Source: Sipunculus nudus
Lineage: Eukaryota > Annelida > Sipuncula > Golfingiida > Sipunculidae
Length of the DNA: 64,000 nt
Reading direction: 5' to 3'
Assembly: GCA_026874595.1 (NCBI GenBank)
Contig: CM049318.1
Span: 2,789,741-2,853,740, forward strand
Positions 1 through 11,262 of this stretch are shown here, in pieces. Each line of letters opens with the position of its first letter. The stretch's first letter is position 1. Both the position numbers and the translations under genes were made by a program. The notes beneath the pieces are model-generated. The model was given only the letters and a program-made list of their open reading frames with translations, did not search any database and had not been told where the DNA came from.

Positions 1-244
1 GGATGGGACAAAAAGCTGTATTTTTTATCTGCTGTATAATAAATGCAACGGGCAGGCATACAAATTAGGTAAAACAGTTCAGGTAAATGCTTTTCTGCAA
101 AAAGATTAAAATTTTATCTTCTTCCTAATTTCACAATGTTATTCCACTGTTACGGGTGGGACAGTTATGATTACAGATATCTTTCCAGATGAAACACTTT
201 ATTCTTATTTATTCAAGTTATATGTAACCCAGACTCATATGAAA

Positions 245-400
245 AACTAGTTATTTCTTGGCACCGTAGGTGCCACAGTATCCCCAGACAATTAACCCCC
301 CCCCCCCCCTTCAAGAATAGGCCCCCATCTTCAGCAGCATATACTGACACTTGGCAAGCGACTATGGTTTCTTCCATTTATTGATTCAAATAAAAAGCTG
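245..400 (+). mobile_element. Family A element, 5' fragment
   Basis: AACTAG (245-250) is followed by a perfect 7-bp hairpin, TGGCACC (259-265) and GGTGCCA (269-275), then the subterminal GTATCCCCAGACA (278-290) and a poly-C run. The same order opens the longer family A copies near 32.36 kb and 60.03 kb. Similarity fades after about 400 and no matching 3' end is seen nearby, so this is a truncated 5' end. Positions 1-244 are AT-rich with nothing recognisable. Confidence 0.75.
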
Positions 401-569
401 TGAAAAATTCATTTTCACATGAGCATACACTATATCTGATAAGTATATATTGTAATGTGGTATTTAACTATTTAATAATACACCTGAACATTTCCCTATT
501 TTGCCCATCTTGAACATGAATGTTATAATGTAACTGATATTTTATTAGTATTTTAAAATATATTATTTA

Positions 570-2248
570 AGCACATAAACAGGTTGGGGGGGGGGTGATT
601 AATTAACATTCCAGTGCACCAACTTTTGAACATTCTTAAATGTTAGATTTTGTGACCAACTAAAACATATCAGGCTATAGCAGTTTGTGAATATGAGATC
701 TATACCATAACCATAATCATTAGTTTGCTTTTTGATAAGCTGTTGACAGTTCAGCAGTTTACACTATCCAATTAAATCCATTGTTTTTAAATATATACAA
801 ACATGATGTTTCCATCCCACAGGTGGAAGGACCTGATTGGAGGGGTGGGAGGCGGAGGATGAGAGTTTAAAAATTCCTTTGTACCTCTGTATATTTTTTC
901 TTTATTTACCAGTAATAAATTTTATGCAGTTGCCAGAAGAATATTGTCCCAAACAAATACTCAGTGGCATGGAGTGAGGAAATTTACAACACCTTTGCAT
1001 AAACATACAGGATACAAAATTTAATCCAAAAGTGCTTACAGGTAAAAAAAAGTTTTATTCATAATTATTGAATATTTCAAAATGAACAGAGAGATAGAAA
1101 AACAAAGCAAATCACTTTAATTCCCATTCTACTGAGGCAGAAAAATACTTAACGAATGTTTGCATTAGATCCTCATTTTTTTAATACATCAATTTTTTGT
1201 TAAGGGAAATTTAGGACAAAATTAATATATTTTACTATACATTTACAGTATATATCAATTATATTTGAAAATTTAGGTTGATTAATGATTCTAAATTGCA
1301 TTAACATTTATAGTTAATCTGCTCAGGCAACGTCACATTATATACACAGATGTATTTTTTTTTCTTAAAATACATTTTTGAAATTTGCAAAATAATAAAT
1401 ATCGGAAATAACACTTGATTCAGGAAAAGTTGTATACATTGGATCAGAAACAGCAATGCAATTAAAGAATGCAATATATCTGGTTGGGGGGGTGGGGGGG
1501 TGGGGGGGGGGGGTCAGGGTTGCCACATGATCCTACATTTGTGACAGCAGTGTTGCATCACTAATAAGTTCACCCAGGCAAAGCTGTAGGGACCATACAT
1601 GGCTGGCCTGTAAGTTCAAAATGTAAATACATTAGAGCCTCGAAAAACTTCAATAACTAGAATAATTTAAAAGCTTTTACTTTCAAATTTAAGAATTTAA
1701 CAGATTAAATCTATATATATACCGACTGTGAAAAGTAAATCAAATGTTCTTACAAGATTAATTAAAGTTGTATTACTGAAAACATGTCCCTACCTTTAAC
1801 ACTTGATTGGCCAAATATCTCTCCTGATTTTTTACAACGCCCATTATGTTTGGGCCCATAACTTTTTTAAATTAAATAATACTGACTTAATTTCTGGCAT
1901 GTCCATAGTAACTATATAGAGGAATATTTATGGTAAATATGAAGAAAACTAGATGAGTGGTTTTGATGTTAGGCAGTCCTGAAGTGTGAAAATAGATTTC
2001 TAATATAAAATTGAGGTATTTCCTTAATATCTTGAAGGAATGAAGTCCTATTGACTCAATTTTTGGCATGGTAGGAGATTTTTGGGACATCTAACTGTAT
2101 GCAGAATTTCAGATTCATAGGTCCAATGGTGTTGAAATGTGCCAGTCTTTCGGACGGACATCGAGGCGGACAGACAGGTAGACGGACGGACGACGGACAA
2201 TGGACCACAACTATAGCTCAGATGACTTATAGTCAGCTGAGCTAAAAA
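570..2248 (+). mobile_element. Family B element, 5' end not found
   Basis: The stretch aligns by eye, in order, with the two halves of the B element at 26.67-30.17 kb, including the block around 'gttgacagttcagcagttt' (about 744) and the AT-rich section near 1200-1420. It ends in a short (GGAC/GACA)n run (about 2150-2195) and the family 3' hairpin: AGCTCAGATGACT, loop TAT, AGTCAGCTGAGCT, then AAAAA. The usual AACAAG 5' terminus is absent. A small reverse-strand open frame (1887-2090) recurs in other B copies but is treated as part of the repeat. Confidence 0.75.
1486..1513 (+). repeat. Poly-G tract with G-quadruplex potential
   Basis: Three G runs of 7, 7 and 12 are separated by single T bases inside the family B element. 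The arrangement can form a G-quadruplex with 1-nt loops. The exact length may be uncertain, because such runs are prone to sequencing error. Confidence 0.8.
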
Positions 2249-2665
2249 TTCTGCCCAGTGGTTATGGAGGAGTTCCTTGGAAACCTATGCAGCGATGGCG
2301 GCAGCGTCGGCCTCCGACTGAAAACACAGTATCCGCAAAATAGACGCAGATGAACAGAAAGACGCTGTGTAAAAATGGTTGCAGGTGGCGCCACAAGTTT
2401 TGCATATGATAAAGAGCTTTGGGAGATCTATACACATGAAAAATTTTGGCCCAACTGGTCAAACGGTTCCAGTAATATGAGCTTGGATGTCTGCAGCTTA
2501 AACTTGATGTAGGTGGCACCATCTGTCATAAAATCAAGAAAGCTGTCCAAGATGTATACACATGCAAAATTTCAAGTAGATAAGTCCAACCAGTGCAGAG
2601 ATATGAGTGTTTTTATCCAAAGGCAGATGAACAGATGGAAGATGTTCAAAAATCTAAGAAAATGC
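2249..2665 (+). mobile_element. Rearranged family C fragment
   Basis: It begins inside the 3' part of family C (matching 29.17-29.28 kb) and reaches the C terminus GTATCCGCAAAA at about 2331. It then continues at once into internal C sequence carrying the GGTGGCGCCAC palindrome (about 2387) and GGTGGCACCA (about 2512). The order, 3' terminus before internal module, shows a rearranged or tandem copy rather than a simple insertion. It abuts the family B 3' end directly. Confidence 0.65.
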
Positions 2666-3000
2666 AGTTAGAAAAAAAAACAAATGATGAATGATGACGG
2701 ATTATTTACAAAAAATTTGGTGATGCTAGCTCCAGCCATTTTTGAGATAGGTATGGTTAACTAGAGACGACGCACAATGCACTGATGGACGATGCAGCAA
2801 TATTGCATAAGCTCACAGGTTCGCTAAAAATCTGATAATTTTTTTGGTGAAAAATCTTTTGCAAATATATTGAAGATGCTAGCTCCTGCCCTTTTTGAGA
2901 TAGCTATGGCGCACGACGGATGAAGGAAGACGGACGACACCACACCACCTCATAAGCTCACAGATTTGCTAAAAATGCAAACCAAGTTTTTTCAAACAGC
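2666..3000 (+). repeat. Module E, two tail units
   Basis: Two successive copies of a unit contain 'tttggtgatgctagctcc' or a close variant, a 'gagatagctatgg'-like stretch, a GACGACGCAC-like low-complexity piece and the ending 'ataagctcacag.tt.gctaaaaa' (about 2805-2832 and 2955-2980). The same unit occurs at 3.41-3.85, 9.42-9.77, 34.0-34.9 and 46.8-47.69 kb. Confidence 0.6.
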
Positions 3001-3035
3001 TGAAAGATATAGTTCCAATAATCTGGGAATTCTGT

Positions 3036-3085
3036 GTCTAGACATTGTGTCTAGACGTCTAGACACTGTGTCTAGACGTCTAGAC
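3036..3085. promoter_or_regulatory. Tandem palindrome array of GTCTAGAC sites
   Basis: Five exact copies of the 8-bp palindrome GTCTAGAC lie at 3036, 3049, 3057, 3070 and 3078. They form two tandem perfect 20-bp palindromes, GTGTCTAGACGTCTAGACAC, at 3047-3066 and 3068-3087. GTCTAGAC is the published palindromic Smad-binding element. Whether it acts as one here is inference, since the array could equally be a small satellite. It sits between module E and F-like sequence. Confidence 0.45.
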
Positions 3086-3404
3086 ACATTGTCTTGACAC
3101 CCCCTAGAGCCAGGTCAGTTGCCACGGTAATGTCTGGACCCCACCTGGTAGTACTGAGTGACCTCTTGACTTGGCTGCTGAAACTCAGCATGTTGTCAAA
3201 TCTGTTTTCAAACACAGAAAGCCTTTTTTAATTGGCTACAATGCTTTTTTAAAGCTGTATTTACCAAATCTATTCCTATAAAACTGGCAGAACCCTACCA
3301 TAGAATAATTCTTGCAAAGTTTAAACCAATCAGCTTAACAGTTTCATCATAAATCAGTGTATAAGCTAGAAGAGTTTAAAATTACATTTTTGCTTGTAAA
3401 AAAC

Positions 3405-3845
3405 AGATCAATGTAGGTGGCACCACCAATACCTCAATTTCAGATATGACATGTGTGACAAACATTGGTAAAAAAATTGGTGATTATAGCTTTTGCCGTT
3501 TCTGAGATTTTAATTTTAGTGTGCTTTTTCGACAGATGACTAAGTTCAACCTCCTGTAATTCCGCCAAAAATCTCCGAACTGGAACCATTTGAACAACCT
3601 TGAGAGAGATTGCTCCAGAGATCATTTCTGTGATATATTGGACATTTTGGCTGGACAGTTTTGGAGAAGAAGATTTTTAAAGCTTTTTTAGCTTTTTCCC
3701 TATAAAATCTAAGAAAATGCAGTTAGAAAAAGAATAAACAAAATCTGATAGAGTTTTTCAGATGACTGATTATTTGCAAAATATTTGGAGATGCTAGCCC
3801 CTGCCCTTTTTGAGATAGCTATGGTTAACGTACAGACAATACATG
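3405..3845 (+). repeat. Module E copy
   Basis: This carries 'tgtaggtggcaccaccaata', a 'gtgaccaacat..g' block, the 'gagattttaattttagtgtgc' section, 'ctccgaactggaaccatt' and 'ttggagaagaagatttttaaag'. It closely matches 47.18-47.62 kb in the same order. Small reverse-strand open frames here are shadows. Between 3100 and 3240 there is a short F-like tail ('actgagtgacctcttgac'). Confidence 0.6.
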
Positions 3846-4834
3846 AATGGTCCTTTGCATAAATGGTTCTTCATCAGGCCCACACATAAGTAATCCAGCA
3901 CATTTATTTCACTGAATCGGCAAAACAGTTGGTCTCCATCTGTATACAAACCAGTAAGGACCTGGTCCGTCTGAGTTTTACCATCAGTGGTTTCAAATGT
4001 TTGAAACAAGTAGAGTAATATTATATTCAAAGCCATTTGGCCTCAGAGATACTATGGCATGCAGTAAAATTGGGCTTTCCTGCTAGAAGATTTAAGCCTG
4101 TTTGCTTCTTAATATGGTTATGCGAGACCACGACTTGAACTCTCATAACCAAGAAAAGTTCACATTGTTGGTCAGCAATCATGGCTTTTGATCTTTGTAA
4201 AACAGTTAATGGACTAAAGAATTGAACTGGTTTCAGCTGATTACCAACACACGATGCCACTGCATCATTGTATGTCACATAATGGTGGTATCAGTGTTTC
4301 TGGCATATTTGTTAATATCAGTTACATTAAAGCTTGGTGTTTACTTGATGATTAATGGTTGTGAGCCAAAATTGGCAGACCTTGCTTGTTAAGTCATTAT
4401 GTAAATGGCTGGCACAGTTTTAAAGATTTTTTTTACCAGATATTGGCTGAGAATTTCTTTTTAATTTTACAGTTTTTTAAATCTGCTCTAAATCTGACTT
4501 TCTGCTGTATTCCTTGCATTTAATATATAATTCCATTTTTAAACACTAATTACATTTTTATGTCCATTTTTCCATTAAAATGGAAAACCTTAGGCTCTTC
4601 ATTATGTAATTGGACTGAGTAATATTCTCTGTTGGCAAACAATCAGTGTGTGTTTCCTATTGTGAAAAATAAGTTTCTTCTCGGGATTGCATGCCAAGTT
4701 GATATACATCTTGAAATGTAAACTTTTCAGTTATGCGGCCAGCATACAATTCATTATAATAAAATTGGACCTTAACTTATTTTATGAGGATCATACAATC
4801 ATCATAAATATTAATGCTAGGAACTGTCATTGCA
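3846..4834. other. Non-repetitive stretch, nothing recognised
   Basis: I see no gene, terminal repeat or tandem structure here. The base composition is AT-rich. Short open frames on the minus strand (for example 3794-4036 and 4027-4278) have no recognisable domain and no convincing splice context. Confidence 0.5.
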
Positions 4835-4980
4835 GGGACATAGGATGGAAGAAACACGGGTAAGCAGAGGAAACAACTGACCTTGGACAGGCCCTACAAC
4901 CCTCCTCATAGCAATACAAGGAATCAATCCTGGGTCACCAGCTGACAGAGCCCAGCTTGTATCCACTGTCCAGGTTCCCA
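4835..4980 (-). mobile_element. tRNA-derived SINE fragment
   Basis: Read on the minus strand, about 4980 to 4917 has tRNA-like order: an A-box-like 'agtggatacaagctggg', an anticodon-arm-like 'tgtcagctggtgaccc' and a B-box 'ggattgattcc' (close to GGTTCGANTCC). A non-tRNA tail follows to about 4835. No CCA end or complete cloverleaf is evident, so this is a SINE head, not a tRNA gene. Confidence 0.5.
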
Positions 4981-6160
4981 CAGGTGCCATTTTTTAATCT
5001 CTGACAATAGAGTCTCCAACTAGTGTCAGAGTGCCTGTACATCTTGTATGGAGGGCTGCACTAATAATTAGGCTTTATGTTTATGCAAATATTTTTGTCA
5101 CATTTTACAATGCTTCATGAACTAAAGGTACACTGTCACTTGAAATAAACTAGTCCGATCTTCAAGATATATTTGTGTACTTTCTAACAATAAACAACCA
5201 TATTTAAAATTATGTTTTTATCCCGGATATTGGTAAATCCCACTGCATATTTGTTGAATTTATGACCCTGTGAACATAAGCATGTTCCTCCCTGAGTTGC
5301 TGAACTTGCCACCCACTTGTACACCACACAGCAATTGACCTGTAATTAGCATAGATATGGATTAACACTTTAGTTTGTGAGCTTACATGTATTCTTTTTT
5401 GTTAATTAATCACTTATAGCCTAATGTTAAGATAACTGGCAATTAATTTACAAGTTCTCTATGTTTTGACTATAAAGATGCTTTTTTGCCAGTTACTCAC
5501 TGAAATTATTTCAACTGGAGTATTCTTATTACACGTTAAGAGAAATTGCTGAAAGATGAATCAATGCAAAATTGCAGGTTTGTAGTTTTTTATACTCTTG
5601 TCCCTTTGGACGATGGAAGTGATCACTACAGCCCTTGATGTGGACGTGCTGTTGTAGCTATAGTGCTGGCTTTGACAGAAAGGGCTAAATGAACTAGATA
5701 AATAGCTGAAGGCTTAACCTGATCTACATTATGTGTGGATTAAAGTATGGAAAGAAAACAAGTCAATTTAACTTCGCCCAGTCTAAGCATCCCCAATCAA
5801 TCATGCTGGACTAGACAGAATGCTGGAATATATACCGTGTTTCAGTAATGTTTGTGTCAGCTACAAGGAAATCCACTCACGGTTCCCTTATTAGTACCAT
5901 GTATATGAAGAGGGCAGTATTGAGAGACCTACACTCCTCACACAGTAGTCATACACTACAGTTGTTCCTAATCTCCTTCGTTATAACCGCTGTTTTGTAA
6001 GAGAAGATTCTCCAAGTTACACCACCAGGGCTCACACTGAGCAAACAATTGAAATCAGACTAATGATATCATGATATATCACGTTGTGTACGCAACTCCA
6101 AGTTTCAAATCTGTGACACTCTGCTCTTATTGGTCTGATTCTTGGCCAATTACACAAATG
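4981..6160. other. Non-repetitive stretch, nothing recognised
   Basis: No gene or repeat element could be supported on either strand. The interval is AT-rich and separates a SINE from the first F module. Confidence 0.4.
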
Positions 6161-6164
6161 TCAC

Positions 6165-6565
6165 TAATACTGGCACGGATGTACACAACACAAAAATAAT
6201 TGTAGGTGGCACAACCAGATTTTTGTATGAGAAAGCTGACAAAGAAGTATGGACATGCAAAATTTCAGGCACATACTTCAAACAACTCCTCAGCTATATG
6301 CAAATATGCATGAAACCCAAAACAATTGTAGGTGGCACCACAATTCTTGTATATGACAGAGCTATCCTCGATGTACAGATACAAACACTTTCAGGCTGAT
6401 ATATCAAATCCCTCCTGAGTTATAAGCAAGGTCATACACTCTGCAAACATTATTGTAGGCTGTGACACCAGTCTTGTGTAGGAGAAAGCCATCAAAGATG
6501 CATGAACATGCCAAAATTTCAGGCCAATACATCAAAATTCTCTTGAGTTTGGTCAACTCAGCCGA
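6165..6565 (+). repeat. Module F array
   Basis: Two to three diverged units of about 130 bp carry 'attgtaggtggcacaacc' or 'attgtaggtggcaccaca', then 'tatgacagagctatcc..gatgta' and 'tttcaggctgatatatcaaa'. The last unit has 'agaaagccatcaaagatgcatg'. The same set occurs at 31.29-31.90 and 45.56-45.99 kb. An open frame of 85 codons (6142-6399) follows the repeats and is not considered a gene. Confidence 0.6.
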
Positions 6566-6799
6566 CTTATAAGCTCAGCTGAGGAAGGCAGTTGCTCCTA
6601 AGGCAATGGTAGCTGTAACTGTCAGGTGTAGCTACTGCACTGAGTGAACTCTTGTCTCTACCTGGCCGCATGGACTGAACTCTTGACCTGTTGCCTATCC
6701 TTACCATAAAACAGCATATTGTGCAATTAACAGTATGTACTGCAATCATGCTGCCAATATAATGCACACCTACTACTTTGTCAGAAGCTGATACATGGA

Positions 6800-7895
6800 C
6801 CATACTGCTCCTCTACTGCTTCCTTAGCAGCAGCTTTTCAGTGTACATTGCTTCCATACTATGATCCCTTGGTAACTTTTATATTTCTAGGGTATTCATG
6901 CTGTTAAATACTTAATCACTGGAAATCCAAAAATACTATTTTCATACTGCTTTCCTTCTGTTTATGGTTTTTTAAAAATTTCTCATACTGCTTTCATGCT
7001 GCAATATCTGTGTTGCTTTTATGTTCATACTTCTATCATACTGCAGATACTTTATCACAGGTAATGCTCTACTTCTGTCATACTGCTTTCTCTCTGTGTT
7101 TTCTCTGACATGTGTACATTTCATCTATTGCTTACACACTGCAACTTGTGGTCTCACCTGGCTTTGATTGGCTGAACTGATTTTGGAGGGAAAAGCAGCC
7201 ATCTTTGCAAAATATTGAGAATAAATTGCTTAGTTAGCTTTTGTAAAAAATATGAAGATCCGTGCCTGGGAGCTCAAGTTAAAGTAACATTCAACAGATC
7301 TAGCATGTTCAAAGGACTCATTAGATTAAACAATAGAACATACAGTCATTTGACAGCTCGGGAGAACCAGGAGAGCTTGAGGCTATTTATATTACTACCA
7401 CCAGTAAGTTTGAGCTACATAGCTTATACTTCAATAAGTTTGCATAAATCAATGGCATAACAAACACGGCAAATTTTCAACCATAAGTGACATCTTCTTT
7501 CCCATTTGGTTTAAATTATGAATAAACAGAAGTTGAACCATTTTCTTTATTTGTTATTTAAAATGTTTATCAGTTTTATAACCTTGTTGCTAAGTACATG
7601 TATTTCACCATACTGGTTCCTTGGCAGGCATTCTGTTGATATTATAAATGTAAGTAGTACATGAAACCAACATATTTTGATGTAAATCATATAATATAAG
7701 ACATGTTTCTGGAATTTAATAACTACACCTAGATATTTCTTTTATTAATACTGCAAATATAGAAGAGACGATACTGAAACCATACAGTTTGCATACTGCA
7801 ATTATGCTTCATGCCTACTTTTTTCATACTGCATATATACTCTTTTCACACTGCTTTCCTGCTGCTTTGATGCTACTGCAAGCATACTGCTCAGC
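6800..7895 (-). mobile_element. Element related to the 41-43 kb TIR element
   Basis: The core at about 7147-7430 matches the reverse complement of about 42.40-42.69 kb, including 'actgattttggagggaaaag' and 'ttactaccaccagtaagttt'. It is flanked on both sides by degenerate 'catactgctttc' minisatellite-like sequence (6800-7140 and 7770-7890), which takes the place of the 'cacacttcctgcagc' minisatellite of the 41-kb copy. The termini are not clear. Confidence 0.5.
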
Positions 7896-7900
7896 TAATT

Positions 7901-9408
7901 GTATCCGCCAAAACAGAGTTTTGCGGATACTATGTTTTCAGTCGGACGCCGCCGCAGCATAGGTGACCGGAGAACTCCTCCGTAACCACTGGGTGGAATT
8001 TTACGAAACCCGGGATTATGTTCAGGTCACATGAGAACTGCTGCGCCCCAATATTGTTTTGACCTCTGACCTTTCCTCTGCGCTCTTCATCCATTTGTGT
8101 GTCTGTTTCCACACATAAACCCACTTATCTCAGGAACTGTTTGACCAATCAGGCTAAAAATTTTACACAAATGTAGCCCTTGGATAGCTTTATAAGATAC
8201 ACTAAACATGGTGGCACCACCTGCAACCATTTTTGAACTGCGTCCATCTGTTCATCTGCCTTGAGATAAAATCACTCATATCTCTCTCCATTGGTTGGAC
8301 TTATCCACCTGAAATTCGGCATGCGTATACATCCTGGATAGCTTTTTCGATTTTGTGACAGGTGGCGCCACCTACATTCACGTTTATGCTGCAGACATCC
8401 AACCTCATATCTCGGGAACTGTTTGACCGATCAGGCTAAAAATTTTATACAAGTGTAGCCCTTGGATAGCTTTATAACATACATTAAAAATGGTGGCGCC
8501 ACCTGCAACTATTTTCGAACAGCATCCTTCTGTTTGTCTGCAGTGGGATAAAATCATTCATATCTCGGGAGTGGTTTGACATATCCACCTAAAATTTTGC
8601 AGGTTTATACATCCTGGATAGCTTTCTCGATTTTGTGACAGGTGGCGCCACCTTTATTCACGTTCACGCTGCAGACATCCAAGCTCATATCTCGGGAACC
8701 GTTTGACCGATTGGGCCAAAATTTTGCATGTGTATAGATCTCTCATAGCTCTTTATCATATGCAAAACTGGTGGCACCTCCTGCAACAATTTTTGCATAG
8801 TGTCTGTCTGTTTGTCTACGGTGGGATAAAATTACTCATATGTCTGTAGTGGTTTGACATAACTAACTAAATTCTTGCAGGTTTATACATCTTGAACAGC
8901 TTTCTGGATTTTATGACAGGTGGCACCACCTACATTCTAGTTTACGCTGCAGACATCCAAGCTCATATCTCAGGAACCGTTTGACCGATTAGGCCAAAAT
9001 TTTGCATGTGTATAGTTCTCACATAGCTCTTTATCATACGCAAAACTGGTGGCGTCACCTGCAAACATTTTTGCTCAGCCTCTGCCTGTTTGTCTGCCAT
9101 GGGCTAAAATCACTCATATTTTGTAGTAGTTTGACTTATCTGCCTAAAGATTTTGTGTGTTTATACATCTTGGATTGCTTTCTCAATTTTTTTTGGCATG
9201 TGGTGCAACCTACATTTATGTGACAGCTTTCTGCATTTGTGGTAGGTGGCGCAACCTACATATACATTTTGGCTGCAGACATCCATGCTAATATGCAACA
9301 CACCTCACGCTATTTTCCCTTGCCACTCAATCTATGCCTCACTTCACCCTTTCCACTCTGATTTCGGCGGATACACGTAGTCGCTTGTCGAGTACCCGTA
9401 TTCTAGTT
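7901..9408 (-). mobile_element. Family C element, apparently full length
   Basis: On the minus strand the 5' end is AACTAG (complement of 9403-9408), then a 'gggtactcgacaagcgactac' hairpin region and GTATCCGCC (complement of 9366-9374). The 3' end is a hairpin at 7901-7930 with arms GTATCCGCCAAAAC and GTTTTGCGGATAC. The subterminal GTATCCGCC is therefore inverted and identical at both ends. The body holds several modules of about 280 bp, each with two copies of the GGTGGCGCCACC palindrome or a close variant and phrases such as 'tttgaccgatcaggc'. There is no long ORF, so it is non-autonomous. Confidence 0.8.
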
Positions 9409-9409
9409 T

Positions 9410-9770
9410 TAGTATGCTCTTTTGGCTAACTGACTAAGTTGAGCTTCCTGTAACTCAGCCAAAATACTCTTAATTCAAATCGTTTGAACAAACTTGACAG
9501 AGATTGTTCCTGGGATTTTTACTGTAAAATATTGAACAATTGGCTGAACATTTCATTGGAGAAGATATAAAATTAAAAAAAAATGTTTTCCCTTAAAAAA
9601 TCTAAGTCAATAAAGATAGCAAAGAAATAAGCTCAATCGGACAGAGTTTTACAGATGACTGATTTTTACAGGACATTCAGTGTTGCTCTTGCTGTTTTTG
9701 AGATAAAACTGGTATACATAAGGACGAGGGAAGGCAGCAGACTGTATAACTCACAGGTTTATTAGAAGCA
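9410..9770 (+). repeat. Module E copy
   Basis: The order matches other E copies: 'tagtatgctcttttggctaac', 'gttgagcttcctgtaactcagcc', 'tttgagataaaactgg' and a degraded 'gtataactcacaggttt' ending. It lies directly against the 5' end of the minus-strand family C element. Confidence 0.55.
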
Positions 9771-9771
9771 G

Positions 9772-9880
9772 ATCACACTAAAAATTAGAAGCAGATCCAG
9801 AAGGTGATCCAGGAGGTCTGGACTCCCCCATTTTCAGCCCCTGCAACCTTTTTTTAACACATTCGCTGCCCAGCAAAATA
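9772..9880. mobile_element. MITE remnant with AGATCCAG terminus
   Basis: 'agaagcagatccag' followed by 'tctggactcccccattttcagcccctgc' resembles the short element at 50,091-50,287, whose TIR is CAGGGGCAGATCCAGG. At 9854-9870, TTAACACATTCGCTGCC is the start of a second type of terminus, also seen inverted at 12,662-12,678. Only fragments are present. Confidence 0.35.
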
Positions 9881-10166
9881 TTTTCCCACTGCCAGAGCCT
9901 GTAACAGTCTCAGGGAGGTCTGGGTAAGTCAGTTCTAGGTGTGAAATGCTGATAACGAGGGTGTGAAGTCCACCTGGTCCAAGGGTCATAAAACCTACCT
10001 GACCTGTTATGCACAGAAGGATTTCATAACCTTGTTTGGCCTAATTAGATAATAAGGGCTATAGCCAATAAAGACTTCAAAGGAAACATGCTTGCAAGCA
10101 CACATAGACACACACGCTCATTTTTACATATATATATACATGTATGTATGTATAAATATATTTATA

Positions 10167-10167
<1 letters not shown>

Positions 10168-10232
<65 letters not shown>
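10168..10232. repeat. (AT)n microsatellite
   Basis: An uninterrupted AT dinucleotide run of about 65 bp. It creates open frames of Tyr-Ile repeats on both strands, which are not genes. It is probably length-polymorphic. Confidence 0.95.
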
Positions 10233-10236
<4 letters not shown>

Positions 10237-11262
10237 CAAGACAGAGAATATTTAGCCAGTGGGCCTATACACCAGGACTGAGAAAAGTCAAGCGGTTCAT
10301 GCATTAGCCGCTTCTGTACACACTCGGATTGCCAATTGATATATGAGTATAATGATAATAGGTAGAGTTTTATAAAACATCACATTTATAATCATGTTTG
10401 ATCAATTTTCCCATGTCACTTCCTGGATCCGGTGGAACACGCGAGGGTTTGTATCTAAATCTGGTTTATGTATGCTATAAGCGTTCCATTTGTACAGATA
10501 CTGAATGGCTCAGGGGTTCACGTGTAGTTGGACAGTTATACGCAATGAAATACTGTGCAAGCTTGAATCAATTTTCTGCCTTTATTTTCCATCATTTTAC
10601 AAACTTGTATTTTTAATGCAAAAAAAAAAATTTTGCCTTTTACAAACAAACTGATTCTATCAATCAATATAATTCTAAAAATTGTATGATCATAAATTAC
10701 ACACAGTCATAGACTTGTTTATATACTGTGGCGACGGCATGATGCAGTGGACCTCATCATTGTCATCATCAAACAAAACGAAAATATGAATAAACAAATA
10801 CGAAAACTGAAAAGTGTAAGCTAATATGATCAACTCTACCATTAATGATATAATATTATATGATCAATTGTCTAAAAGTCATACGTCTGGTCTGCCTGTG
10901 GTGAATTCCAAATTGCGGTTGGGATTGCCAGTATAGGGCCAACATGTTCCCTCAACTGATCGTCTGAGTTTGCTTTCAGAATTTTGCAAGTTACATGCAC
11001 TCGTTGGTGAAGGTACTTACACATGTGTATTGCTATATATAAATATATAAGAAACGTGAAATAACAATAAATAAGCCAAACCAATAATATGCAGCAACGT
11101 TCTGATTACTCTGCCGATCTGAGTGTCTATCATGTGACACACGCACATTGTTGTTGCATGATTGCGCAACAAGCTGTCCTGATGGGGCAATAAACCTGAA
11201 TGACTTCACGCCTCGCCAACTCAAGTTCACACCCAAGGTGCAAGCAGACACACCTCGGTCTC

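Noticed and set aside
10077-10307. Tyr-Ile repeat open frames on both strands
   Set aside because: Produced by the AT dinucleotide run.
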